Positions 21,865-33,663 of a stretch of DNA of 64,000 bases are shown here, piece after piece; position 1 is the first letter of the stretch, and each line of letters opens with the position of its first letter. A program made the position numbers and the translations under genes. The notes under the pieces were generated by a model. It was given only the letters and a program-made list of their open reading frames with translations, did no database searches and was not told where the DNA came from. Origin of the DNA: Diplonema papillatum (lineage: Eukaryota > Euglenozoa > Diplonemea > Diplonemida > Diplonemidae); the NCBI GenBank assembly GCA_030068145.1, contig JAPJBO010000139.1, positions 186,001 to 250,000 of the forward strand, given 5' to 3'.

Positions 21865-24800
21865 TCAGGTACCACAATCGGACCCGCTCGCGACACCGTG
21901 ACCAGACCCGTCGTAAGGCAGAGACGGGGCCGGGTTGCCATCTCGCGCGGTCGGCGGCGGCAGCAGATGGGTAGCAGACGGCCGCGCCGCCGCTTTCGCA
22001 CTCGCCGCCGCGTCCGTCAACGCGTTCTCGTCGTCGTGTCCCCGGACGGCCGTATTCGACACTTCCATCTTCTCCCCCACGTCCACGGCTGCGTCCGCGC
22101 ACGAGCTGACGCCATCCGAGCTGACGACGGTGCCGGCGGAGTCAACGTCTAGCTTGCTGGCCTGCGCCTTCGACGCGACGGGGGAAGCTTTGCTGGAAGC
22201 CCGAGACGGGCTGCATTGACTTTCAGGTATCTTCGGACTGCAATGTTGCGGCCGTGTTTCCGATGCCGTGTACGACGGCGAAGCAGTGTCAGTCAGGCAC
22301 GAGACAGGAGAGGCCGATGCTTCCTGCTCGGGGCTGAGTGCAGTGTTAGAGGCGCACGACGTGTGCCGCAATTCATGGAACCGGGATGCGTTCCCGACAG
22401 CGGTGCTTGTAGTGTGCAATGTACGGGAAGCGTCTGAATTGTCCTCGCCGGTGAGATCCATGCGAGACCCACGGGCTGCGTTCGAGAGATCGTACGCGGA
22501 CGCGACGGGGCCAATCGCGGAGTGCATGGCATGGAAGCCGTCGGCGTGCTCATCACCGTTGGCGTCCATGCGGGACCCACGAGCGGCATTCGATAGACTG
22601 CACATAGATGAAGCGTTCATCGCCGTAAGTGCGCCAGCAGGGTCATCACCCACCGTGGCTTCCACTCGAGACCCACGGGCCACGTTCAACGAATTGTAAT
22701 AAGAATCGGTGGGAGCGACTGCAGAGAGCGTGGCTCGCACCGAATTGCGGTCGTCGCCGGTAAGATCCGCACGGGACCCGTGGGCGGCATGCGACAAGTT
22801 GTACGAGGATTCGACGGCGCCGCGCGCGGCGCGCAACGATTGGCAGTCGGGCCCGCGGGCGAGATTCGACAGGTTGCCTGAAGAGACTCTGACGGGGGCC
22901 ACGGTTGATAGATTGCCGGAAGACATGTGGGGTTCAATCGTTGGGCAGGGCAACCCGCGCGGCGTGCAGTGCGAGCCATCCGCGTCGCCTGCGCCCTGGG
23001 CTCCTGTCGAAAAATTGTGCAACGACGTGCCGGGCCGCAAAGAAGGCATAGCGCACAGTGAGTTGTAGGCGCTGTTTGCACGGTCGTAGCCAAGGGCTGC
23101 GGTCGACGCACAAGGAGACGCGATGGGAAACATGGTGTGCAGATTATCGTGTGAGTCGTCTGCACCGCCGCCAGGCTGGGCCAAGCTTGACAAGTTGTAT
23201 ACGGACGTGACAGGTCTCATCGTCACGGAAGGCATAGCCCGGACTGCGTTCTGCAGCCCACCAGCATCACCTTCGTCTGCAATTGACGGATTGTGCACCA
23301 ATGTGACTGCTCCGTTTGCAACGGAGGGCATGGCGGGTGGGTCGTCTGGGCCGTCGGAGGGCTGGGCTGAACGTGACATGTTGTACACCGATGTGACAGG
23401 TCTCATTGTCACAGACGGCATGGCGCGCAATGTGCTTTGCACTCCATCAGCACCATCGTCGTCTGCATTCGACGGACTCTGTACGAATGTGACCGCTCCG
23501 TTCGTAACGGTGGGCATGGGTGAGTCGTCTGCACCGTCGGAGGGCTGGGCTGAACGTGACATGTTGTACACGGACGTGACAGGTCTTATTGGCACGGACG
23601 GCAGGGCGTGAATCGACGGATTCTGCGCGAATGCGGCGGCCCCGTTTGAAACCGAAGGGAGTGTGTCGTGTGAGCCGTCTGCGTAGTCCGCATTTGCCAG
23701 GCTGATCGAAGATGCGACGGGGCCCATGGAGACGGATGGCATGGCGCGCAGAGTGTGCTGCATGCCGTCCGCTAGGTCGTTGTCGTTGGTCTGGGTGATA
23801 TTCGACACGTTGCGCGCGGATGCGACGGATCCGATCGCTGCAGATGGCGCGGCGCTGTCAGTGCGCTGCGCGTTGCGAAAAGACGTGAAGAGAACGACGG
23901 CGGGGGAGCGCGACGTGTCGGCCGCGTGCGACCGCCGCTCGTCGTCGCTGTGCTCCGTGTTGTTCTGAAACGCGTGCTGCCGCGCGGACGGCCTGCCGAA
24001 GTCGTCGTCACCCACCGACGGAGCCTCGCCTTCACAAAGCGCCTCCCTCGAGCAGACCGCCGCCGCGTGCGACTGCCGCTCGCCCTCGCTGGGCTCGGTC
24101 CGCGGCGCGAAAAATACCGCCTCGCCGCTGTACTCGTTGTCCGGTGACTCGGGGGCCCCGCCGCCTTCGCCGGGCGGGCCATCGCGGCAACCCCCCGACG
24201 GCACCGCCGCGGGGCTCCGCGCCCAGCCGCCGTCGCTGCTGCGCAGGTCGTCCGCCGCGCTGTGGCCGGGGCTCCTGAGCGGAAGCTCGAACACGCCGTC
24301 CTTGGGTCTGCAACCGGGGTGGTTGTCCCTGTCCCCGGGCTGCCGGTGGGCGGCTGGACGGCAGGCGAGGGGGTTGGTCGGGGCCGGGCACAGCAGGGCG
24401 GCGAGCAGCGGCGTCGGCGGGCTCCCGTCCGCGTTGTCGCGGCGCGCCGGATCACCAAAGCCCCCACGCTTCGCGCAGAACAGGTGGGGCGCGACGGCTC
24501 CGGGGGGGTTGCCACGGTCGTCGCGGTCGGCGGCCTGCTGCCCGCCGGCGCGGGCGCGGGCGCGGCTCTTGCGGAAGAACTGCTGGATCCGCTGGGCGCA
24601 GTACCACTGGTTCACGAGGAACGGGCTACCCCGCTGCTGCTCGGAGTCCTCGACTTGCCCCGTGTACTGCTTGAGCTGCTTTAAGTCGTGCATTTTGATG
24701 TGGAACGCGACGCGGAGGAACGCGCTGACGACGTCGTCGTACCGAATGAGCCCCGCCGTGTCGATCGCGATCTCCATGTGGTGCAAAACGTAGTTCAGCT

Positions 24801-27800
24801 CCCAGAAGCTCTCCGGGTTCTGCAGCCCCAGGGGCGGCGGCACGTCCTTGATGACGAGGATGAACTGGTCCAGGTTAAGCTGCCCGGTCGCAAAAGAGTC
24901 GATTTCGAGCCAAAGCTCGCGGAAGTGCGAGAGCGCGCGGACGATGTTCCGCGTCTCCGCCAAGCTCTCGAGTTCGCCGAAGTTCTCGAGGACGACGGTG
25001 ATGACCAGGTTCAAGGCGATCATCTGCCCGACGATCATGAACGACGGGAAGAAAACCACCGCCCACTCGGACCCGCACGTATCCTCCCCCTCGCACTCCG
25101 TTTTCCGCCTGACATCCTTCATCACTTCCGCCCACAACTCCGTCGTGGAGATAGTGTACAGCGTCATAACCGCACTGCCCATGTTCTCGAAGTTAATCCA
25201 CTTCGTTATACTCCCGTGCCTGCGGACCCTCCCAAAGAGCTCGACCCCGGTAACCCCGAAATTCAGGTACACGACGAGGAGGAGGAGCGACAAGTTGAAC
25301 AGCGAAGGCAGGGCGAAGTACAGCGTCGTGAAGAGCTTCTGCAGCCCCTGTGCGCGCTTGATGAGCCTCAGGATGCGGCAGATCCGCAGGATCCGGAACG
25401 CCTGCACCGACTCGTTCCCGAAGAACATGCCGATCACGCTCAGCGTCACCAGCAAGAAGTCGAAGCGGTTCCACGGGTCGTCGAAGTACACCCGGCGCCA
25501 GGCGTACAGCTTCAGCAGCGCTTCCACGGTGAAGACGGCGACGAAAAAGAAGTTCGTGTTCTGCTGGATGCCGGTCTCGAGGTCGCTTTGGTTGTAGTGC
25601 TTCGTGCACATGACGGAAATGTTGATCACGATGCACGCGGAGATTGCCAAATCGAACCAGGGGTGCGTGACAAAACGGTTCACGGCGCCACGGCAGCCGA
25701 GGACGGTGATGGTCTTGGGCTTCAACTTGATGCGTCGCATGGTCTTGTTGTACCGGACCCAGTCTCGTTGTTCCTGAGTGAGCAACGCGGATCCGTCTAA
25801 TTGCCGTTTCAGGTCGTTAAAGCGGTCGATCAAGAGCCCGACGAACAAGTTGATGGCGAAGAACGACCCCGCAATGACGAAGCACACGAAGTAGATCGAC
25901 TTCACGGGGTGGCGGTCACGCCTCGGGGCTTCGTCGTTCGATTCGGAATCCACCCCGAGGTACATGATTTCGGCCCAGCCGTCGCCAATCCCTACCTCGA
26001 ACAGGGTGAGGAAGGCAGCGCCGATGTGGTCAAAATGCGTCCCCTCGTTCTCCCAGCTCCTCGACACGTTCGAACGAACGATGAACTCTCCGAACGCGTC
26101 GACGCTGACCGCCTCGTCGAACACGCCGGTACACTCGCTCTTGAGGGTAACGGCCGGGTCGTTGCACGAGTAGAAGGACCCTTTGAACAGCTGAACGCCG
26201 AGAACCGCGAAGACGAGGCACGTGAAGGAGACGACCAGCACGACGTTTCCGATGGCGGGCAGGGCTTGGAGGACGGCCGAAACCACCACTTTGATGTTCC
26301 CGTTTCGGATGATCAGCCGGAGGGACCGGAGGGAGCGGAAGGTCGCGAAAAACGGGACGAACAGGCCGAGGATCGCGGTGATCACGACCGTGAAGTCGAC
26401 GCGGTTCCACGTGGAGCGAAGATACGGGACTCGCAACTCGTCGAGGTCAATGGGCGAGACCGACGGCACTTTCCGCGCGGGGAGGCCGCCGGCGGAGGGG
26501 AGCGGGGACTGCTGCCAAAGGCCGACGACGATGATCTTCAGGACTGCCTCGCACGCGAAGACGACAGCGAACCCGTATTCCGCCCAGCGCAAGGCGCCAC
26601 GGACCTCCGGCTGGCGGTCCAGCCACGGGCCTTCCAGGACGAGGGACGCGACGTTCAAGAAGATGAGCACGAGGACGCAGCTCTCGAAGTGCGGATGCAA
26701 GACGACCTTCGAACAAGCAATCCGGATCTTGCTCTGCGGGGAGAACAGCTTCAGGGAAGTCCCGGTCAGTGGGGAAAGCTCGGCGACAGGGTGGGGCAGC
26801 GAGCTCGAAGCCCGGCGGGCGACCGCGGCCTTGAACGGGTTCACAAAGTTGTCGCCCGACACCTTGCGCGGCTTCCAGTTCGCCGGCGACCACTCGCTCG
26901 TTCTGCTGCTGCTCCCGCTGACGGCGAGCAGCGAATCCGGGAAGCTATGCCGCCGCGCAATGGTCTGTGGGTGGGTGGGGGGTTGCGTCACGAACGGCTC
27001 CGAACGCCGGAACACATCCAAGAACATTTCCGGAGATGGGGATTGCACTGATAAACGAAGCAACGGACGATCAGCATCAACTGACCAAAGGTGATGAAGC
27101 TGATAAGGCAAAAGTTTCTTGTTCTTCGCGTGTACAGGGTAGAAACCTCTCTGGGGGGGTTTCCTGCATTAGCACTTTTTCGCTGGCTTCGTTTTCTCTT
27201 TCATGTGCAACCGTTGTTCCGGAAATGTTCCCGTCAGTACAGATGTACTTTGTTGAACGCTTACGCCCGCCACTGAACCCAGATTTACCTGTGGTTCGTG
27301 TGGGCTACAGCACATTTACCTCCTTTGTCCATCGCAACTGGCAGTCTCCTCAAGCATTTCCTACAAAGCAGGTGCTTGTACAAAACAAATGCAGGAGCAG
27401 AGCACTGCCGCGTGCCCTTTTTGGGGTCGGTAGGTTCGTTCTTATCATAACAAAACGCTGCTTCGCATGCGTGCTTGACACCAGCATCAAGTTTCCTTTT
27501 GCAGAATGGCACACCTTGCTAATTGTTTCTGGCGATGCAGTCCATGCCTTCGTGCAGGTATCGTCGTCGTTGGCTTCCTCCGCCTTGGCTGCTCTGACTT
27601 GCATTGTTTCCTGCGGCGTTGGGATTGGATGCGTTGCATAGCGCTCATAGTGGGCTGGGTCCCACCATGTAGTCGGCTAAAATTAACCTGAAAGGCTACG
27701 TCGTACTCGAGAACAAGTTCAGAGACAGCAATCTCCTTGAGCCAAGAGTGCCGACCTTAGTTTGACAACGATTGCCGTGTGTCCGCAACGAACGTGGCGT

Positions 27801-30800
27801 GTCAGCGTGCTGGACTTAATACTGAAGGGGCGTGCAAGCGATAGATGGATACACAATGAGCCGTCGGGGGAATAACCTTAAATAGCACATTTTTTATCGA
27901 TATAACAGGTGCGACAAATGGATTCGAAGCCACAAACCTGCGAAAACGTATCAATCAGGATCGCGATGAAGAGGTTGACGAAGATGTAGTTCCCGAGCCA
28001 AAAGAGCGTGATGAAGTAAAGGGCTGCCGCCGGCGTCGTGGCGCCCATGGCGATCTTCATGATCTTCGACCACTGTTCACCCGTCAGGACGACAAACACA
28101 GTCAGTGCTGCGTGCCATAGGGACTCGAAGTTGCTCCGATGTTCGGATGGGTACGATTTGGTGAAGAGTTGGAGCCCGAGCACAGTGTAGACGAAGGTGA
28201 ACAGGAGCATGATGAGGCACAGCGACGAGGCTGACGACAGCGACCGGAGGATGGCCGACAAAATCGAGCGCAGCGTGCGCAGCCGGCGGACGAGGCGAAG
28301 CACCCGCATGATGCGGAACACGCGGAACGCACTCAACGCCGAGCCCTCGCCGCTGACGGTCTCCGGGATCGACACCAACACCAGCAGGCAGTCAAAGCAG
28401 TTGAACCTGTGAGATCGTTTGGTTTCATCCATACTTTCTTTCCTACGCGTTGGGCAGCAATGCGTAGCGGGAGTATGGACAATCCATGCTTCAATAGGTA
28501 CGTGTATTGCACGCAGGCACTGCACTTTGTTCGTGAGAGACATGGCTAACTAACTTGGCATTACCTCACCTCGGCCATGTCAAGCGGGTATAAGGTGTTG
28601 AGTACTTGTCGAGCGGGGAAGGTCTAGCACTCGCTCGCGAAAGGGAAAGATAGTCGGCATACGGGTCACCGAAGTAGACTCGGCCCCCCAGTCCCCACAG
28701 CTTGATGAACAACTCGGCGATGAAAACGATGTTGCATGCGAAGTTGATAAGGAGGAGGTTGTCGTTGAGGTCGTCGGAGATGCCGTGATGGTCGACGCAC
28801 AGCACGAGGACGTTGATGACGGTGACGCCGATCAGCACGCGGTTGAACGCAGGGGACATGATGACTTGCCCAGTCGCTGCCCGAAGGCGGTGGTAAAGCG
28901 ACGGTTCCTCTCGCTTCGCAAACAGCACGATGGCGAGCGCTGCCGTCACGCCGGCCCCCTGCGCCTGGGTTTTTGCGGCCAGCGTTTCCCCGGAATTGCC
29001 TGCGGTCGGATTGTGTGGTCTGAGTAAGAAACGAACGAAAGCGCAAGAATCCCCGCATGCGGAGATACTTGCGGGCTCAAGAAACTCTCAGAACAACTTC
29101 AAGTCGGACATGTTGTTGTTGTTGGTGAGCGAAAACACAAACGGTCGGCGTTGACTGACCACGAACAAATGATGATAACATACGTCCTACGAGGCTCGCC
29201 GTGTTGGCTATCAACGCGCTGGAGGAAATCGTGAACTCTGACCCTTGCTGGAACCGCACCTGTTTTGGCGGTTGCTGTTTGTGCAAGCTTGCCGAAGAAA
29301 CGCTTTTCACTACGAGTTTATGTGCGGGATGGGCCCACTTACGACTGTCGACAATTTTTTTCCTGAACTCAGCATCTTTACTTCGTGATTGTCGCGGGCT
29401 TTTAGGTTACTCCCGCATTCGCTGAGATTAGTTGAGACGCAGCTCCTGACAGGTTATGTTCAGGTTATCCGACTCCGCAATCGTGGTTAGCACACATTCA
29501 AGAGCTCCAGTACGCTTTCAAAAAACGTAAAGGGCAAATGCACACGTTGGCCCAGCCGCGCTCGTCCACGTCGACGACTGTTCCCACCTTGCCGACGAAC
29601 GCTTCGAGCTCGTGGTTCCAGCCGCCGGGGACGTCGGTCTGGCACCGGCGCAGCGCGATGCGGTCGAAGACGACCCGGACCTTGTCGTCCGGCGCGTGCC
29701 TGCCCGCGGCGGCGCCGAGGCTGGGCTTCGTGATGCGCCTGCCGCCGTTGGCGGCGCGGTCCGCGTGGGCCTGGCCGGCCTCGACGAACGCGGCGACCGC
29801 CACGCTCGCCCTGCGGTAGTCGACCTTGTGGTTCAACCCGCGCCCCGGCTTCCCCGCCCAGAACACCGCGAAGCACAGCCGGATGAAGGTGCTGTGGCAC
29901 GTCGCGACGGTGACCGGGTACGGCTTCAGGACGAACTGCTGGCGCACCTGCCCCTTCAGCTCCTTCTCGCTGGTCGCCCGCCTGCGTTCCGCTTCCTCGC
30001 CGAGGGCCGTCGTCAGGATGGCCAGCACGAGGTTCATGCAGAAGAAGGCGCCGAGCAGCGTCACGAGGAAGAAGTAGAAAAAAGCGAGGATCCCGCTCGT
30101 GTCCATGCCGCGCTGCTGCTCCTCCGGCCAGTCGTCGAGCGACGTAACCTTAAACACCAGCAGCAGGGCCGACGGGATGTCGTCGAAGTTCAGGGTCGCC
30201 TCCCGGTAGCTCGCCATGTGCACTGCGCACGCTTGGGGCACCCGGACCCCATTGCTCTCCTCCGAGCAGCGCAGACCCTGGGCCCCTAGAGTGCACGCCC
30301 TCGTCACGTTTTCGATCAACACGGGCTGGCCCACGGCGACCCCTAGGGACGACACTGCCATCGCCCAATTGTCCTGCTCGCTCCCTTCGAGGTCGGACGT
30401 GTCGTTCCATGAGAACACACGCCGGTCAGGCCCGGGGGCGGGTGCGCCGACCTCTCGAAGGAACGGGTCCCAGTCCAGGTAGCACCGGGTGTGCCACGAG
30501 CCCTCCCACAGCGTGACGCCGCCGATCGAGAAGATCATCAGGAAGAACATCAGCAGCAGGAACACGTCCCACAGCGCGGGCAGGCTGTTGACCATCGCCT
30601 GCAGCAGCACGCGGAGGCCCTCGACCTTCGCGACCGAGCGCAGGGGGTGCAGGAGGCGCAGCGACCGGATGATGGTCACGTTCGCGACCGCGGGGTGCAG
30701 GCCGACGAACCCCGTGAGGACGACCAGCAAGTCGAGCTGGTTCCACGAAGAGCTCAGGTACGAGTGCGCGTGGCCGGACAACCCGAGGGCGAGGATTTTT

Positions 30801-31309
30801 ACGATGGCCTCCGCCGAGAAGGCGGCGAGGAAGAAGAGGTTGGCGGCGGCTATGAAGGACTGCGTGTCAGACCCGGTGCCGAACGACGGCTCAGCGTCGA
30901 GCATGATCACGGCGCTGTTCACCGCGATCGCGAAGAGGACCGCACGGTCGAACCACACCGAGTCGACCAGCTTCACGACGATCCTCCGGCATTTTCCCTG
31001 CGCCGGCACGATGCCCAGGGGCCCGTGCAGCACGTTGTAGTGCTTTCGGGTCCCACCCCACACGCGGCGCTCGAGGGACCACGTGACATCCCGCAGGCCG
31101 TGGAACTTGTTCCGGCAGTTGCCGTCCTCGTCGTTCGCGTCGTCGAAAAACCGGTCGAGCGGGTCGAAGTGCTCGCTACCGGTGTCGGGTCGAGCGAAGT
31201 CCTCCGGCTTCCTCTTGACGACAACGTCCCCCGGGCGGCTCCCCGACAGCCGTAGGTCAACCGGCGTCTCCGAGCAATCCCTCGAGAGCGCGACCGGTTT
31301 TCTGGACAT
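21865..31309 (-). CDS. Four-domain voltage-gated cation (Ca2+-type) channel alpha subunit, four exons
   Basis: Plasma- or flagellar-membrane channel. Model: exon 1 31309-29527, exon 2 28999-28663, exon 3 28406-27938, exon 4 26964-21865; these join in frame (2,562 aa). Exon 1 holds domain I, exons 2-3 domain II (S1-S2, then S3-S6), exon 4 domains III and IV. S4 helices carry Arg every third residue (FRVFRIMRVLRLVRRLR in II, FRILRICRILRLIKR in IV). Pore motifs are TSLDDW, TGEQW, IGDGW and TTELW, giving an acidic D/E/D/E filter typical of Ca2+-selective channels. After domain IV come an EF-hand-like segment and an IQ-like motif (AQRIQQFFRKSRARAR), then about 890 residues of low-complexity tail with tandem repeats (MPSVTMRPVTSVYN). 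Splice sites II/II (CC|GTATGC to CACAG|G) and II/III (CAG|GTTTGT to CCACAG|A) are strong; the exon 1/2 junction is less certain. Ion selectivity is inferred. Confidence 0.94.
22290..23700 (-). repeat. Intragenic tandem repeats in the channel C-terminal tail
   Basis: Within the last exon, units of roughly 45-65 residues recur. Their landmarks are MPSVTMRPVTSVYNMS, AQPSDG and NGAVTFVQ/NGAVTLVH, then a second set with NAARGSRMD. They are in frame and rich in S, A, D, N and P, so the tail is probably disordered. Copy number may vary between isolates. Confidence 0.8.
27040..27248 (+). repeat. Family B interspersed repeat
   Basis: TGATAAACGAAGCAACGG, GATCAGCATCAACTGACC, TTCTTGTTCTTCGCGTGTAC and CATGTGCAACCGTTGTTCC, ending GGAAATGTTCCCGTCAG. 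Fuller than the other copies. It ends exactly where a family A short form begins. Confidence 0.8.
27249..27388 (+). repeat. Family A repeat, short form, in channel intron 3
   Basis: Starts TTTGTTGAACGCTTACGCCC and ends GGTGCTTGTACAAAACAAA. Confidence 0.85.
28407..28662 (-). other. Channel intron 2
   Basis: 256 bp splitting domain II between S2 and S3. The donor is GACCC|GTATGC and the acceptor CTCACAG|GTTC. Joining restores GDPFNCFDCLL, the expected S2-S3 sequence (compare GDPWNRFDFLL in domain IV), which strongly supports the splice. Confidence 0.93.
29000..29526 (-). other. Channel intron 1
   Basis: About 527 bp between domain I and domain II exons. Proposed donor is CTTTAC|GTTTTT and acceptor ACCGCAG|GC, chosen because they keep frame. 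Alternative GT and CAG sites lie within 50 bp on each side. No known repeat is seen inside. Confidence 0.6.
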
Positions 31310-33663
31310 CTACAACTGCACAAGCAACCGCAGGTTAGGTTTTAAGATGGAACCGAGAAACGCAGGCGCAGGGGTGGGGCGCTTGCCTCTTTATCTTCAG
31401 ACGAAACCCGCGAGGAACAAAAAAAAAAAAAAAAAAAAAAAAAAACTGCCAGGCGCTGGAGGCAAAACAGGTGGGAGGAACAAAAAAGAGAGACAGGAGG
31501 GGTGGGTGCAAACACCGCCTCTCTTCTCTCCTTTCTCTCTCTCGCTCTATCCCTCTCTCTCGGAAAGTCAGCGCGATCACGATGACGAACGAGAACACAG
31601 CAAAAAAAAGTGACTGGAGGGTGGGACCGGGAGCCCTGGGACTGCTAAGGTGTGCCAACTCTCTCGAGCAACCTCCGAAAACAGCGAAACCCGCGCACTA
31701 ACTGAGAGTGGGAGCGGACGGCCCGGCCTCGCGTCCCCCCGCTTTGCGCCGGCAGCCCGTCGGCACGCGGACGCCGCGGCTCGGGCGCCGGAGATCGTTC
31801 CTCCGCTGTCGTCGCGAAGGCGCCCTGCTCAGCCGTCGGCGCCGGTCTGAGGGCATGCTTGTGCGGTGTCGCAGCCCCCGCCCCCGGTGCCTCGAGGCGG
31901 CCAACCTTTACCGCTTCCTTTCGCTCGGTTTTGCGGGTGGCGAGGAAGTGGCTACTTGCTTCCGGGTTCTTCTGCCTCCGCTGCTCCCCGGTGACGCGTC
32001 CGTGTCGTCGCCCCGCACGAGCGCGTGCTGCCGGCAAACCCGCCAGCAGTCGTCGTTTTGTGTTTCCGGAGGCGATGCTCGCAACCTTTCCCCCCCTTTT
32101 TTAGACTTTTTGTGTGTTTACTTCTTTTCGTATGTCGAGCCCGGCGGGGGCGGGCGGGTTGCGGGAGGCGGGCCTGCTCTGGTTGCGGTATGAATGCGGA
32201 TGATGCAAGCGATAGAGCACGTTTTGCATGTATCGTTACCACTTCAAAACTCTGACTCCCGGTTGAAGGAGTGTGCAGTATTCGGGTGCTTAGAGCTACT
32301 GCCAGTCTGCAAGGTCTAGGTGGTGGCAGTAGAGTTCCAGTAGCGCGAACGAGAAGATGCCAGCACGGAGTGATCCGCCTATCTTCAGTGCGCGTGATGC
32401 CGGTTGCTACGATTTGGGCCGATTTAGGCGTGGCCACATTCTCCTCGATCGGGCGAACGACTTTGCACCGCCGCATTCTCATCCAGACCGGTGGATACAA
32501 CCGCGTCAGCCATTGGTCCGTAGATGCCTTGCTGCAGATGCGCCCCATGCGCTTCTTTCGCGTTGCGGGCCGTTTGCAGTGCGGAAAGGAAAATGGTTCC
32601 AAGATTGCCCGGAGACAGACGAACGACTCGTTTGCGAAACGGGCGGGATCAGCTAGAGGCGCGACTGGTTTGTTTGGTTTGCAGTCCCGCGGCCGCACCT
32701 GGCTCTTCGAAAGGAGGGCAGTTGCCAAATCTGCGAAGAAATCCAGTGGGTTTCCCCGACGCAAGGTAAATAAAATACGAACTCCAAACGGAGTGGCCGC
32801 CCGCTTTCGGGAACAGCGAGCATCAACATAACCTGCTGTGCGACTGAACCTGTGATCGTTCAGGTTCGCGACAACGCATATTCTAACTACAATTATGATC
32901 TCCAGGGAAGCAGTTGCTCGTCCAGCGACTGCAACTACGGTGTGTCTCGGGAAAGCGACGGGGGGACATCAACCGGGTACAAAATCACACAACACAATTG
33001 TCGGATTTGTTGATTCTTCTAAGATCTGCGATCTTAAACGGCAAACGAACAAAGCTGCCATCAGCAAGGCAAAGCGCGGCAGAAATCAACAAACTGGGCC
33101 GGCTGCCTGGGATGCGTGCATGCTTTTTTTTTTGAACAGCTGAACAGTGCTCCCGCTAACCTCACTTTTGGTGAGGAACTTCAAAAACCTGCTTTTGGGC
33201 TTGTTTTTTTTTTTTTTTTTGCGCTCCAGCCCCTGTGGCAGCCCCAGACTTCTGCCCGCCAGCCCACCATGCCCAGCAGAGAGTAGACGGTGATGCAGTG
33301 CTTTGGCTACACAATACCACCAACGGGAAAAAGGTGAGGAATTCCTCATCAGGAATTCCTCACCCTCTTTTTTCGAGCCTCTTTTTTTTTGAGGAATTCC
33401 TCGCACTTTTTCGTTAGCGGGAGCACTGCAGCTGAACGCTCAAGCGAAGCTCTTTCCATTGGGATCAGTGTCCCAACGGGGCGCGTACGGTGCCCGAAGG
33501 CACTGAAGGGAGAAAAAGTGGGCAGTGGCCGAAGCCAAGCGATTGAAGCCGGTTCGCCGTCTGGAAAGAGTCCCCTCCCGGATGGGAGATTGGCAGCGAA
33601 AAAATGTTCCACCGGAGCGTTGCACGGATAAAACGGAGCCCCGAGGCAGTCCCTCCGGGATCT
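31310..33663. other. Intergenic region upstream of the channel gene
   Basis: Contains a long A tract (31418-31445), a CT-rich stretch (31510-31565), GC-rich DNA to 32200 and a hAT-like MITE at 33145-33428. Open frames at 32271-32831 (+) and 31952-32764 (-) have no recognisable domain. The motif CTTCTAAGATCT.CGATCTTA at 33015-33040 recurs at 7055-7080. Confidence 0.55.
33145..33428. mobile_element. hAT-like MITE, 284 bp
   Basis: 16-bp perfect terminal inverted repeats (CAGTGCTCCCGCTAAC) flanked by an 8-bp direct repeat CAGCTGAA at 33137-33144 and 33429-33436. An 8-bp target duplication and CAGTG ends are typical of the hAT superfamily. The interior has no coding capacity and includes a palindromic segment with GAGGAATTCCTC at 33336-33364 and again near 33392. 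Confidence 0.9.

Larger units (their letters stand above)
26965..27937 (-). other. Channel intron 3 with family B and family A insertions
   Basis: 973 bp between domain II and domain III exons. The donor is CAG|GTTTGT at 27937 and the acceptor CACCCACAG|ACC at 26965, with a C-rich tract. It holds a family B copy (27040-27248) followed directly by a short family A copy (27249-27388). Confidence 0.8.

Noticed and set aside
24688..27051. Long plus-strand open frames opposite the channel gene
   Set aside because: Composition (R, D, E, H, Q) reflects antisense reading of GC-rich codons; the minus strand encodes domains III and IV.
31952..32764. 270-codon minus-strand frame upstream of the channel
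   Set aside because: Basic, low-complexity protein without a recognised domain, in GC-rich intergenic DNA; not supported enough to call.
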